From NCBI GenBank assembly GCA_946056135.1, contig CAMGIN010000006.1, positions 1 to 51,816 of the forward strand: a stretch of DNA of 51,816 nucleotides, written 5' to 3'. The translations under genes were made by a program, and so were the position numbers. A model generated the notes under the pieces. That model made no database searches, was not told the origin of the DNA, and was given only the letters and a program-made list of their open reading frames with translations. The stretch comes from an uncultured bacterium (GTDB lineage: Bacteria; Bacillota; Clostridia; Oscillospirales; Oscillospiraceae). Shown here in pieces: positions 25,716 through 34,183 of the stretch (position 1 is the stretch's first letter; every line of letters starts with the position of its first letter).

Positions 25716-26009
25716 ATATCCACAACTCACTGTGCCTGTGGAAAACCCTTGTGGAAAAACTTGTGGAGAATGTGGAAAACTCAGAGTTTTCAACAGGTAT
25801 TCTGTCCCTTTGGATTTCCACCGCTCCTTGTGGAAACCATGCATATCCGTTTGCATAATTTGTGGTTTGGTTGCGGAACCGTTATGTTACGTCGCCGCCG
25901 TGAAGCAAATCCCTGGCAGAAAAAGGGGGCGAAAAAGTTTACAAAATGTAAAAAATCAGTGTCAAAGTTTGTTGTGGTCTCTGCCTGCCCACAATATTTT
26001 TGTGAAAAA
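25716..26009. promoter_or_regulatory. Cluster of DnaA boxes (candidate origin or DnaA-binding cluster)
   Basis: Compared with the DnaA box TTWTNCACA there are four exact matches on the minus strand: 25737-25745, 25750-25758 and 25771-25779 (TTTTCCACA) and 26001-26009 (TTTTTCACA). One-mismatch boxes lie at 25716-25724 (ATATCCACA, plus), 25762-25770 and 25829-25837. Four of them fall within 43 bp. AT-rich runs follow (25936-26030). No dnaA, dnaN or rpmH gene is in the window, so this is not the standard Firmicutes arrangement. It could be oriC, a remote DnaA-titration cluster, or a DnaA-controlled promoter region for sigG. No protein-coding gene is visible from 25601 to 26097. Confidence 0.6.
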
Positions 26010-26097
26010 CCGCTAAAAATTTTTCCTGGTATCATCCGGCAGCTTTGGGGAATACTTTTGGTAAGCGCAGCGGTTCCGCGGGGACTGTTTGGTGCGG

Positions 26098-26182
26098 CAA
26101 ATGATCGTTTCTATTCGCGCCCATTGTAGGGCGGGGTCATGACCCTGCCCTACAGTTGGTGCAAGCATAAACGATCATTTAC
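26098..26182. repeat. GATC-ended palindromic repeat
   Basis: The outer inverted ends are AAATGATCGTTT (left) and AAACGATCATTT (right). The inner palindrome at 26126-26153 begins GTAGGGCGGGGTCATGAC. It ends about 60 bp before the sigG start. Confidence 0.7.
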
Positions 26183-26244
26183 AATCCCAGCCAAAGCAAT
26201 CCACAGCGGAGCCTTTGCGAGTTTTCACAATCAGGAGGAACACC

Positions 26245-27024
26245 ATGCAGGGAAAAGTAGAGATCTGCGGCGTGAACACATCCAGGCTGACCGTTCTGTC
26301 CCAGGTGGAGATGGACACCCTGCTCCGCCGGGCAAAGGAGGGGGACGAAGCAGCCAGGGAAAAGCTCATCGAAGGGAATCTGCGGCTGGTGCTGTCCGTC
26401 ATTCAGCGCTTCGACAAGCGGGGCGAGAACCCGGACGACCTGTTTCAGGTGGGGTGCATCGGCCTGATTAAGGCAATTTCCAACTTCGATCCCAGCAAGC
26501 AGGTGCGTTTCTCCACCTACGGCGTGCCAATGATCGCGGGAGAGGTCCGGCGGTACCTACGGGACAACAGCGCCATCCGTGTCTCCCGCTCCATCCGGGA
26601 CGTGGCCTACCGGGTACTCCAATGCAAGGAAGCCCAGACCACCCGCCTGGGCCGGGAGCCCACCACGGAGGAGATCGCGAAAGAATTGGACATTCCCATA
26701 GAAGACGTACACCAGGCCCTGGACGCGGTATGCGCCCCGGTAAGCCTGTACGACCCCGTCTACGCCGACGGCGGGGACCCGCTGACGGTCATGGACCAGG
26801 TGCGGGACACGAAAAATACGGAAGCCAGCTGGATGGACCACATCACCCTGAAAAACGCATTCCGCGCTCTGAATGACCGGGAAAAGCAGATCCTGTCTCT
26901 GCGGTTTTACGACGGCAAGACCCAAATGGAGGTAGCCGGTGCCCTCGGCATCTCCCAGGCCCAGGTCTCCCGGCTGGAAAAAGGAGCCATCAGCGCCATG
27001 CGGAAATCCGTAAGCGTTTCGTGA
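26245..27024 (+). CDS. sigG: RNA polymerase sporulation sigma factor SigG
   Basis: SigG directs late forespore transcription. The 259-aa protein starts MQGKVEICGVNTSRLTVLSQ, a start highly characteristic of SigG. It has region 2 (DDLFQVGCIGLIKAISNFD and VRFSTYGVPMIAGEVRRYL), region 3 and a region-4 helix-turn-helix (TQMEVAGALGISQAQVSRLE). Length is normal. The ATG at 26245 follows AGGAGG. In Bacillus and Clostridium sigG usually follows spoIIGA-sigE; here those genes are missing, and the upstream DNA is the DnaA-box region. ylmC, a usual neighbour, still follows. I could not identify a convincing SigF/SigG-type promoter. Confidence 0.94.
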   Translation: MQGKVEICGVNTSRLTVLSQVEMDTLLRRAKEGDEAAREKLIEGNLRLVLSVIQRFDKRGENPDDLFQVGCIGLIKAISNFDPSKQVRFSTYGVPMIAGEVRRYLRDNSAIRVSRSIRDVAYRVLQCKEAQTTRLGREPTTEEIAKELDIPIEDVHQALDAVCAPVSLYDPVYADGGDPLTVMDQVRDTKNTEASWMDHITLKNAFRALNDREKQILSLRFYDGKTQMEVAGALGISQAQVSRLEKGAISAMRKSVSVS

Positions 27025-27153
27025 GAGTGAGGAGAGTGGAGTGTGGAGTTATGGTATTTCCTTCGGAAATGATTGAAAAAGGAAACTTTCAATTTTTAAT
27101 CATCCACGAAGTGGATACCTCAACTCCACTCTCCACACTCCAAACTCCACACT
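27024..27153. repeat. Palindromic intergenic repeat, GGAGTGT heptad type with UUCG core
   Basis: The arms are GTGAGGAGAGTGGAGTGTGG and, inverted, CTCCACTCTCCACACTCC. Inside are GGTATTTCCTTCGGAAATGA and ATCCACGAAGTGGATACC, hairpins with TTCG/CGAA loops. It begins at the sigG stop codon and may act as its 3' end. Confidence 0.75.
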
Positions 27154-27218
27154 CTTTACGCGCATGTTTTTTCCTCCTGCGGCATAGGCTGAACCAAGCC
27201 ATGTAAGGAGGAACGCTT

Positions 27219-27500
27219 ATGTCGATCAAGTTTACCGAACTGCAATGCAAGGAAGTGATTTGCGTCAGCAACGGGCAGCGGCTGGGGTTTGTGGCCGATG
27301 TGCTGGTGGAGATCCCCAATGGAAACGTCTGCGCCATCGTGGTCCCCTGCCCCTGCCGGTTTCCGGGCGGTCTGGGCCGCCATGACGATTTCATTATCCC
27401 CTGGAACTGCATCAAGCGCATTGGCCCGGACATCGTGCTGGTGGACACCAAGCCCGACGACTGCCGGGTGCCCCGATCCAAGCCGGGACTGCCGGTGTAG
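27219..27500 (+). CDS. YlmC/YmxH family PRC-barrel protein
   Basis: The 93-aa protein (MSIKFTELQCKEVICVSNGQ, then RLGFVADVLVEIPNGNVCAI) is a small PRC-barrel of the YlmC/YmxH sporulation family. Its biochemical role is unknown. In B. subtilis ylmC lies close to sigG, as here. AAGGAGG precedes the ATG. Heptad repeats lie directly before and after it. Confidence 0.87.
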   Translation: MSIKFTELQCKEVICVSNGQRLGFVADVLVEIPNGNVCAIVVPCPCRFPGGLGRHDDFIIPWNCIKRIGPDIVLVDTKPDDCRVPRSKPGLPV

Positions 27501-27636
27501 AGTTTGGAGTGTGGAGTTGAGGTATCTACTTCGTGGATAATGAATAGATGAAAAGTATCCTTTTTACTATAATATTTCAATCATTTCCTAAGGAAATACC
27601 ACAACTTCACTCTCCACTCCTAACTCCACACTCCTG
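27500..27636. repeat. Palindromic intergenic repeat, GGAGTGT heptad type with UUCG core
   Basis: The arms are GAGTTTGGAGTGTGGAGTTG and, inverted, CACTCTCCACTCCTAACTCC. The core hairpins GGTATCTACTTCGTGGATAA and TTTCCTAAGGAAATACC are the same pair as in the copy before ylmC but in the opposite order, so this copy is inverted. Confidence 0.75.
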
Positions 27637-27670
27637 TCGGAATATTTTTGAATTTTTTCGGAAATACTAC

Positions 27671-27699
27671 TTGCAATTGTGTTTGTAATCCGATATAAT
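27671..27699 (+). promoter_or_regulatory. Promoter of rpsB-tsf
   Basis: TTGCAA (27671-27676) and a perfect TATAAT (27694-27699) are separated by 17 nt. Confidence 0.85.
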
Positions 27700-27705
27700 G
27701 TATCG

Positions 27706-27825
27706 GCATGGGCATATCCCATGACATTCAAAACCACACACCCGGGGATCGCGTACCCTTGTGCCTCTACAGGCGGGCAGCGCGGGATGATCGGGGTGGA
27801 GGAAAAACAAAAGGAGATTTTAAAA
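27706..27825 (+). promoter_or_regulatory. rpsB leader RNA, possible autoregulatory region
   Basis: A leader of about 120 nt runs from the promoter to rpsB. It starts with a hairpin (CATGGG-CATAT-CCCATG) and contains no coding gene. S2 represses its own mRNA in several bacteria. I see no match to a named S2 leader, so this is only a candidate. Confidence 0.4.
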
Positions 27826-28551
27826 ATGGCTGTCGTATCTATGAAGCAACTGCTGGAGGCCGGTGTTCACTTCGGTCACCAGACCCGCCGCTGGAACCCC
27901 AAAATGGCTCCCTACATCTACACCGAGCGTAACGGTATCTACATCATCGACCTGCAGAAGACCGTTAAGAAGCTGGAGGAAGCCTACAACTTCGTTCGTG
28001 AAACTACCGCTAACGGCGGCAACATCCTGTTCGTGGGCACCAAGAAGCAGGCCCAGGACGCCATCAAGGAAGAGGCTGCCCGCTGCGGCGGTTACTATGT
28101 CAACGCCCGTTGGCTGGGCGGTATGCTGACCAACTTCCGCACCATGCGCACCCGTATCGACCGTCTGGCTCAGCTGCGCAAGATGGAAGAGGACGGCACC
28201 TTCGCCATGCTGCCCAAGAAGGAAGTCATCAAGCACCAGGGCGAGATCGAGAAGCTGGAGAAGTACCTGGGCGGCGTGAAGGAAATGAAGAAGCTGCCTG
28301 CCGCTCTGTTCATCGTTGACCCCCGCAAGGAGCGCAACGCCATTGCGGAAGCCCGCAAGCTGAACATCCCCATCGTGGCCATCGTGGACACCAACTGCGA
28401 CCCCGATGAGATCGATTACGTCATCCCCGGCAACGACGACGCCATCCGCGCCATCCGTCTGATTGCCTCCGCCATGGCCAACGCCGCCATCGAGGGCCGT
28501 CAGGGTGAGGACGCCGAGGCCGCCGAGACCGCGGAAGCCGCCGCTGAGTAA
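27826..28551 (+). CDS. rpsB: 30S ribosomal protein S2
   Basis: The 241-aa protein begins [20 protein letters not shown], the hallmark of S2, with [20 protein letters not shown] and FIVDPRKE following. The tail is a low-complexity acidic Ala/Glu stretch. The ATG at 27826 follows AAAGGAG. It is co-transcribed with tsf (26 nt spacing). Confidence 0.97.
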   Translation: MAVVSMKQLLEAGVHFGHQTRRWNPKMAPYIYTERNGIYIIDLQKTVKKLEEAYNFVRETTANGGNILFVGTKKQAQDAIKEEAARCGGYYVNARWLGGMLTNFRTMRTRIDRLAQLRKMEEDGTFAMLPKKEVIKHQGEIEKLEKYLGGVKEMKKLPAALFIVDPRKERNAIAEARKLNIPIVAIVDTNCDPDEIDYVIPGNDDAIRAIRLIASAMANAAIEGRQGEDAEAAETAEAAAE

Positions 28552-28577
28552 GAGATAGATTTTAGGAGGATACGAAA

Positions 28578-29507
28578 ATGGCTTTTACCGCACAGGACGT
28601 TAAGAAGCTCCGTGAAATGACCAACGTCGGTATGATGGACTGCAAGAAGGCCCTGCAGGCCACCGACGGCGATATGGACAAGGCTGTGGACTGGCTCCGG
28701 GAAAAGGGCCTGGCCAAGGCCGCTAAGAAGGCTGACCGCATCGCTGCTGAGGGCGTGGCCCTGGCTACCGTTGTGGACGGCATCGGCGTGGTCATCGAGG
28801 TCAACTCCGAGACCGACTTCGCCGCCAAGACCGACGCTTTCCAGGACCTGGTGAAGAACCTGGCCGTGGCGGTCGCCATCCAGAACCCCGCTGATGTGGA
28901 GGCTCTGAAGGCCTGCAAGTACCCCGGCTCCGATCTGACCGTCACTGAGATTCTGCAGGAGAAGGTCATGTCCATCGGTGAGAACATCCAGATCCGCCGC
29001 TTCACCCGTTTCGCTGAGAACACCTCCGTGGCTTACGTCCACGCCGGCGGTTCCCATGGCGTTCTGGTGAATCTGGCTGTGGAAGGCGACATCGACGCCA
29101 CCGAGGTCGGCAAGAACGTTGCTATGCAGATCGCCGCTATGAGCCCCAAGTACTGGGACAAGACTCTGGTGCCCCAGGCTGACGTGGACCACGAGATGCA
29201 GGTTCAGGTTGCCCTGATGGACAACGACCCCAAGATGGCCAACAAGCCCGCTCAGATCAAGGAGAAGATCGCTACCGGTAAGATCAACGCGTTCTTCAAG
29301 GAGAGCTGCCTGCTGCAGCAGGACTTCGTCCGCTCCGACCTGTTCCAGGGCTCCGTGGAAGGCTACATCGCCGACGCTGCCAAGAAGCTGGGCGGCAAGG
29401 TCAAGTTCGTTGACGCTGTTCACTACGTCAAGGGCGAGGGCATTGAGAAGAAGGTTGACGACTTCGCCGCTGAAGTCGCCGCCCAGATCGCCGGTGCTCA
29501 CAAGTAA
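28578..29507 (+). CDS. tsf: Elongation factor Ts
   Basis: EF-Ts exchanges GDP for GTP on EF-Tu. The 309-aa protein has the N-terminal UBA-like domain (KLREMTNVGMMDCKKALQ), the EF-Tu contact motif near EVNSETDFAAK and a C-terminal dimer region. AGGAGG precedes the ATG. A strong terminator follows the stop codon. Confidence 0.97.
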   Translation: MAFTAQDVKKLREMTNVGMMDCKKALQATDGDMDKAVDWLREKGLAKAAKKADRIAAEGVALATVVDGIGVVIEVNSETDFAAKTDAFQDLVKNLAVAVAIQNPADVEALKACKYPGSDLTVTEILQEKVMSIGENIQIRRFTRFAENTSVAYVHAGGSHGVLVNLAVEGDIDATEVGKNVAMQIAAMSPKYWDKTLVPQADVDHEMQVQVALMDNDPKMANKPAQIKEKIATGKINAFFKESCLLQQDFVRSDLFQGSVEGYIADAAKKLGGKVKFVDAVHYVKGEGIEKKVDDFAAEVAAQIAGAHK

Positions 29508-29521
29508 TTCATAGAACCCAA

Positions 29522-29562
29522 AACAAGCTCCCCAGCCGTCCGGCTGGGGAGCTTGTTTCTGC
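29522..29562 (+). terminator. Intrinsic terminator after rpsB-tsf
   Basis: AACAAGCTCCCCAGCC-GTCC-GGCTGGGGAGCTTGTT is followed by TCTGCTTTC. Confidence 0.92.
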
Positions 29563-29576
29563 TTTCAATATGGGCA

Positions 29577-29762
29577 GATAAATTATCGTTTAGCAGCACG
29601 CCCTTTGGCTCTCCCTTTGGGAGAGCTGGCACGCCGCAGGCGTGACTGAGAGGGGAACAATGACCCTCTCCGCCCCGGCGTTCCGCCGGGCCACCTCTCC
29701 CGAAGGGAGAGGCAAAGGCGCTGCCGCGCCAGCGCAGCTAACGAAGATAAACGATCATTTAC
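29577..29762. repeat. GATC-ended palindromic repeat, long version
   Basis: The ends are TAAATTATCGTTTA (left) and TAAACGATCATTTA (right). Inside lie nested hairpins such as CTCTCCCTTTGGGAGAG and CTCTCCCGAAGGGAGAG. It fills most of the gap between tsf and the convergent rodA-like gene; nothing else is visible there. Confidence 0.7.
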
Positions 29763-29813
29763 GCGAAAGCCTCTGCCGCTGTAGAATCATCGCCTGCATT
29801 CTGCGAAGCCCGC

Positions 29814-29844
29814 AAAAACCTGCCGCCCGGAAGTGGGCGGCAGG
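29814..29844 (-). terminator. Intrinsic terminator of the rodA-like gene
   Basis: On the minus strand CCTGCCGCCC-ACTTCC-GGGCGGCAGG is followed by five T residues. Confidence 0.88.
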
Positions 29845-29850
29845 TGAAAT

Positions 29851-31014
29851 TCAGCCCCGGTAAGGCTGTACATATCGTTCATGACTCAAGCTTTGCGGTC
29901 GCGCGTACGCGCCGGAGACGAGTCCCAGCATAGCAAAAATCGTGACCACGGAGGAGCCGCCGTAGCTGATCAGCGGCAGGGTCAGACCGATAACCGGCAT
30001 AGTGCCGATGCACATGCCCACATTGATCATCACCTGGAACATCAGGGCCGATGCGGCGCCGAAGCAAATGACCCGGCGCATATAGTCCTGACACCGGATG
30101 CCCACATAGATGCACCGGGCGATGATAGCCAGCTCCAGAATCATAACCAGCACGCAGCCGAAGAAGCCCAGTTCCTCGCCGATGGAGGAGAAGATATAGT
30201 CCGTATGCTGAGCGAACAGGTTGCCGCCCTGGGTACGGTTGCCGTTGAACAGACCCTGTCCCGTCAGACCGCCGCCGGTGAGGGACTGGAGGTTGATCTT
30301 GTAGTGGTAGCGTTCGTTAATGCCCTGGGGGTCGATGGTGTCGTCAAACAGGATCAGAATCCGGTTCTGCTGATACTCGCCCAGGAACTGCCACAGGATT
30401 GGGAAACACACCGCAATCATGCCTATGGCCAGGGCAAACCACCACAGGCTGACACCACCGGAAAAAGCCATACCGATGAAGATGAACACGAAAATCAGGG
30501 ACACGCCCATATCCCTGGACAGCGCCATATTCAGGCCGAACAGCAGCATCAGGTGCATGAGCATGTGAAAAACCGAAACCGGATGGGAAATCCGGTTCTG
30601 GTGGGATGCCATAACGGATGCCATAATAATGATGTAGGTGATCTTGCAGATCTCCGCAGGCTGAATGTTGATGGGCAGCAGCGGGAAATCCAGCCAGCTT
30701 CGGTTGCCGGTATTGTTATCGGTGCCGAAGGGGATCAGCAGCAGCAGCAGGAAGCAGTTGAAGGCTACCATGGCGCCCCGGTGCTCCGAAAGGAAATCCA
30801 TGTCCAAGGAGGACATAAAAATGTACATCATCACACCCAGCATAACCGCAACCAGCTGAATTGCAATGTAGCGGATATTGCCGCCAAACTTATCGGCAGA
30901 GGTGGCGCTGGCAATGACCACAATACCAAAACCGGATACGATCAGGCACAGGACCAGCAGAAAGATATCTCCCTTTTTGGCAGCATCCTTTAAGTTGTCC
31001 AAATAACGGCGCAC
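29851..31014 (-). CDS. rodA: RodA-type SEDS peptidoglycan polymerase
   Basis: SEDS proteins polymerise glycan strands from lipid II with a class B PBP. The 387-aa protein has about ten membrane segments and the family motifs GNRSWLDF, HTDYIFSSIGEELGF and LPLISYGGSSV. The pattern fits RodA (elongation) better than FtsW or SpoVE, but this rests on eye comparison. The start is GTG (31014) after AAAGGAGG; TATAAT lies upstream. It is a single-gene unit; its promoter faces the NSS transporter gene. Confidence 0.87.
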   Translation of the reverse strand: MRRYLDNLKDAAKKGDIFLLVLCLIVSGFGIVVIASATSADKFGGNIRYIAIQLVAVMLGVMMYIFMSSLDMDFLSEHRGAMVAFNCFLLLLLIPFGTDNNTGNRSWLDFPLLPINIQPAEICKITYIIIMASVMASHQNRISHPVSVFHMLMHLMLLFGLNMALSRDMGVSLIFVFIFIGMAFSGGVSLWWFALAIGMIAVCFPILWQFLGEYQQNRILILFDDTIDPQGINERYHYKINLQSLTGGGLTGQGLFNGNRTQGGNLFAQHTDYIFSSIGEELGFFGCVLVMILELAIIARCIYVGIRCQDYMRRVICFGAASALMFQVMINVGMCIGTMPVIGLTLPLISYGGSSVVTIFAMLGLVSGAYARPQSLSHERYVQPYRG

Positions 31015-31043
31015 ACACTCGCCTCCTTTTCTTCTATCCGTGC

Positions 31044-31072
31044 ATTATACCATTGATCGGGAGAAAAGTAAA
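31044..31072 (-). promoter_or_regulatory. Promoter of the rodA-like gene
   Basis: On the minus strand TTTACT (31072-31067) and TATAAT (31049-31044) are separated by 17 nt. Confidence 0.7.
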
Positions 31073-31144
31073 TAGACGAAATGTAAACGACCTGTGAATG
31101 CCTGCCGCGTTACAAACGCATTCGGCACGCGCCGCAGATATGTA

Positions 31145-31172
31145 TTGACATTTCCGCCTTATCCTTTATAAT
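31145..31172 (+). promoter_or_regulatory. Promoter of the NSS transporter gene
   Basis: TTGACA (31145-31150) and TATAAT (31167-31172), both perfect hexamers, are separated by 16 nt. Confidence 0.85.
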
Positions 31173-31243
31173 AAGGATGCTGAACAGCCTGAATCATCTG
31201 GTTTTACAGCCATTTTTTGAATTATCGTCAGGAGGAACCCCTT

Positions 31244-32602
31244 ATGCAGCGTGAACATTTGGGCAGCCGTCTTGGCTTCCTGCTCATCAGCGCCGGATGT
31301 GCCATTGGCATCGGCAACGTCTGGAAATTTCCCTGGATGACCGGTCAGTACGGCGGCGGCGCTTTTGTGATGATCTACCTGCTGTGCCTGCTTCTCATCG
31401 GCGTGCCGGTGCTGACCATGGAGTTTGCCATGGGCCGGGCCGCCCAGAAAAGTCCCGTCCATCTATATCAGCAGCTGAAGCCCGGCACCAAATGGCACAT
31501 CCACGGCTATTTCTGCCTGGCAGGAAATGTGCTGCTGATGATGTTCTACACCACTGTGGCCGGCTGGATGCTGCAATACTTCGTCAGCACCGCCGCCGGA
31601 AAATTCGAGGGACTGGATACCGCAGCTGTGGAAGAGATGTTCGGTGCCATGCTGGCAGACCCTGGTTCCATGACGGTCTACATGGGGATCATCGTGGTCT
31701 CCGGCTTCACCATCATTTCCCTGGGAGTCCAGAAGGGTCTGGAGCGGGTCACCAAATGGATGATGCTGGCACTGATCCTGCTGATGTGGGTCCTGGCGGG
31801 CAACAGCATGTTCCTGGAGGGCGGCGCCGAGGGACTGAAATTCTACCTGCTGCCCTCCTTAAGCCGGATGCGGGACATCGGGCTTGCCAATGTGGTAGTG
31901 GGCGCCATGAACCAGGCCTTTTTCACCCTGAGCGTGGGCATGGGCTCCATGGCCATCTTCGGCAGCTACATCGGCAAAGAGCATTCCCTGGCCGGGGAAT
32001 CGGTGCGGGTCTGTGTCCTGGACACCATGGTGGCCCTGTGCTCCGGCCTGATTATCTTCCCCGCCTGCTTCGCCTACGGGGTGGATGTAAAAAACGGTCC
32101 GGCTTTGATTTTCCTGACCCTTCCCAATGTGTTCAACCATCTGCCCATGGGCCGGTTCTGGGGCAGTCTGTTCTTCCTGTTCATGACCTTCGCAGGGTAC
32201 TCCACGGTGCTGGCTGTGTTTGAGAACATTGTCTGCTGCGTCTGCGAAATGACCGGCTGGACCCGCCGGAAGACCTGCATTCTGTGCTGCATCGCCATCT
32301 TCCTGCTGAGCCTGCCCTGCCTGCTGGGGTACAACGTGTGGCAGAATATCCGTCCCATTGCCGGGCACGACATTCTGGACAGCGAGGATTTCCTGGTCAG
32401 TAACCTGCTGCTGCCGCTTGGCTCTCTGCTGTTCATTCTCTTCTGCACCACCCGGTACGGCTGGGGCTGGGACGCCTTCCTGGCGGAGGCCAACGAGGGC
32501 ACCGGCCTGAAGGTCGCCAAGTGGATGCGGCCCTACATGACCTACGTTCTGCCCGTGATGGTGGGGGTCATCTTCGTGGTGGGACTTGTGAACTTCTTCT
32601 GA
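31244..32602 (+). CDS. Sodium-dependent transporter, NSS (SNF) family
   Basis: NSS proteins carry amino acids or amines with Na+. The 452-aa protein has about 11-12 membrane segments. The first contains the family motif GCAIGIGNVWKFPWM, with unwound-helix residues that bind Na+ and substrate. An early TMEFAMGR motif follows. Bacterial members of this length often have 11 helices. The substrate is unknown. The ATG at 31244 follows AGGAGG. It is a single-gene unit with its own promoter and terminator. Confidence 0.9.
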   Translation: MQREHLGSRLGFLLISAGCAIGIGNVWKFPWMTGQYGGGAFVMIYLLCLLLIGVPVLTMEFAMGRAAQKSPVHLYQQLKPGTKWHIHGYFCLAGNVLLMMFYTTVAGWMLQYFVSTAAGKFEGLDTAAVEEMFGAMLADPGSMTVYMGIIVVSGFTIISLGVQKGLERVTKWMMLALILLMWVLAGNSMFLEGGAEGLKFYLLPSLSRMRDIGLANVVVGAMNQAFFTLSVGMGSMAIFGSYIGKEHSLAGESVRVCVLDTMVALCSGLIIFPACFAYGVDVKNGPALIFLTLPNVFNHLPMGRFWGSLFFLFMTFAGYSTVLAVFENIVCCVCEMTGWTRRKTCILCCIAIFLLSLPCLLGYNVWQNIRPIAGHDILDSEDFLVSNLLLPLGSLLFILFCTTRYGWGWDAFLAEANEGTGLKVAKWMRPYMTYVLPVMVGVIFVVGLVNFF

Positions 32603-32614
32603 TACCAATCCTCA

Positions 32615-32662
32615 AAAATGCCATCCAGGAGCATCCCGGATGGCATTTTCTCTGTCTTTTTT
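32615..32662 (+). terminator. Intrinsic terminator after the NSS transporter gene
   Basis: AAAATGCCATCC pairs with GGATGGCATTTT and is followed by CTCTGTCTTTTTT. galT ends just beyond it from the other side. Confidence 0.88.
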
Positions 32663-32669
32663 GCCCTGC

Positions 32670-34169
32670 TTATTCTGCCGCATTCACAGCGTCCACAAAT
32701 TTCAGGAACGCTTCCCGGCCTTCCGGCGTGCACTTGTACACACCCGCATCCTCCAGAACTCCGGCGAAAACTTTGCCAGTCTCCTGCAGCAGGATGTCCA
32801 TGGCGTTCTCCTGCGTAAAGGTGTACTGCTGCTTCAGCTGCTCCACCCAGTCGGCGTGCTTATTCAGCACCGGATCGGAAGCGATGTCCTTCCCTGCCAC
32901 GATTGCCGAAGCCAGGTCCGTCAGTTCCCCTTTCAGGCGGCTGGGCAGCACCGCCAGGCCCATGACCTCGATGAGGCCGATGTTCTCCTTCTTGATGTGG
33001 TGCTTGTCCGCATGGGGGTGGAACACGCCCAGGGGATGCTCCGGTGTGGTGATGTTGCACCGCAGCACCAGATCCAGCTCATACAGGTCGCTTCTGCGCC
33101 GGGCAATGGGGGTGATGGTGTTGTGGGGCTCGCCGTCAGAGAAGGCCACGACCCCCACGCTTTCGTCAGAATATCCCCGCCAGAGGGTCAGGATCTTGTC
33201 CGCCAGCGCCGCAATCCGCTCAGGGTCTTCGCCGGTCAGGCGGATAACGCTCATAGGCCACTTGACGATACCTGCCCGGATGTCCTCGTAGCCCTGGAAG
33301 GCGATCTCCTTCTCAATGCCTGCGGTCTCCATGGCGAAGGTATAATGGCCGCCCTGGAAATGCTCATGGCTCAGGATGGAACCGCCCACAATGGGCAGGT
33401 CCGCATTGGATCCCACAAAGTAATGGGGGAAGGCTTTCACGAAATCCAGCAGCTTTTCAAAGGCGCTGCGGTCGATCTTCATGGGGATGTGCTGGGAATT
33501 GAAAACGATGCAGTGTTCATTATAATAGACGTAAGGGGAATACTGCAGGCACCAGGGCTGGCCGCAGATTTCAATGGGGATAATCCGGTGGTTGGCCCGG
33601 GCAGGATGGTTCATGCGGCCTGCGTAGCCTTCGTTCTCCCGGCACAGCTGGCACTTGGGATAGGCCGTCTGGGGGGCGTTCTTGGCGGCGGCGATGGCCT
33701 TGGGGTCCTTCTCGGGCTTACTGAGGTTGATGGTGATGTCCATCTCGCCGTATTCGCTGGGGTACTTCCAGCGCATGTCCTTTTTGATCCGGTAGCGGCG
33801 GATGTAGTCGGTGTCGCAGCTGAACCGGTAGTACCAGTCCGTGGCCGCCTCCGCAGATTCGGCATACTTCTCCCGGAAGGTACGGATGACCTCCCGGGGC
33901 ATGGGAGTCACCGCGCCCATAATCCGGGTGTCGAAAATGTCCCGGGCAGTGATGTTGTCCTCGCACAGCCCGCTGGCCACGGCGTAGTCCAGCAGTCCCG
34001 CCAGGATTTCCTCCAGGTCCTCGGTCTGCGGCTCGTCGGAGGGCTCGTAGTCGTCCTTGCGCAGCAGATCCAGCAGCCGGTTTGTCAGCACCTGATGGTC
34101 CACAGGCTCCGCAAGACCGCAGTTCATGGCATAGGAAACCAAGGAGTCAATATAGGTTTCGATTTTCAT
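32670..34169 (-). CDS. galT: UDP-glucose--hexose-1-phosphate uridylyltransferase, Firmicutes type
   Basis: GalT exchanges galactose-1-phosphate and UDP-glucose in the Leloir pathway. The 499-aa protein is the long Firmicutes (class II) form: MKIETYIDSLVSYAMNCGLAE at the start, PKCQLCRENEGYAGRMNHPA in the middle, and SHEHFQGGHY with the active-site His pair. The ATG at 34169 follows AAGGAGG. It lies 14 nt after galK, so the pair forms an operon. No galE, galM or galactose transporter gene is in the window. Confidence 0.95.
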   Translation of the reverse strand: MKIETYIDSLVSYAMNCGLAEPVDHQVLTNRLLDLLRKDDYEPSDEPQTEDLEEILAGLLDYAVASGLCEDNITARDIFDTRIMGAVTPMPREVIRTFREKYAESAEAATDWYYRFSCDTDYIRRYRIKKDMRWKYPSEYGEMDITINLSKPEKDPKAIAAAKNAPQTAYPKCQLCRENEGYAGRMNHPARANHRIIPIEICGQPWCLQYSPYVYYNEHCIVFNSQHIPMKIDRSAFEKLLDFVKAFPHYFVGSNADLPIVGGSILSHEHFQGGHYTFAMETAGIEKEIAFQGYEDIRAGIVKWPMSVIRLTGEDPERIAALADKILTLWRGYSDESVGVVAFSDGEPHNTITPIARRRSDLYELDLVLRCNITTPEHPLGVFHPHADKHHIKKENIGLIEVMGLAVLPSRLKGELTDLASAIVAGKDIASDPVLNKHADWVEQLKQQYTFTQENAMDILLQETGKVFAGVLEDAGVYKCTPEGREAFLKFVDAVNAAE

Positions 34170-34183
34170 GACAGAGCGCCTCC

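Noticed and set aside
25749..26129. Open frames through the DnaA-box region
   Set aside because: Poor composition, no ribosome-binding site, and the DNA is explained by DnaA boxes and AT-rich sequence.
25853..26244. SigF/SigG-type promoter for sigG (GCATA near 25853 or 26165)
   Set aside because: Neither GCATA has a convincing -10 sequence at the right distance.
1465..27636. Heptad-arm repeats as CRISPR arrays
   Set aside because: Units are 7 nt without spacers, inverted at the two ends, and no cas gene is present.
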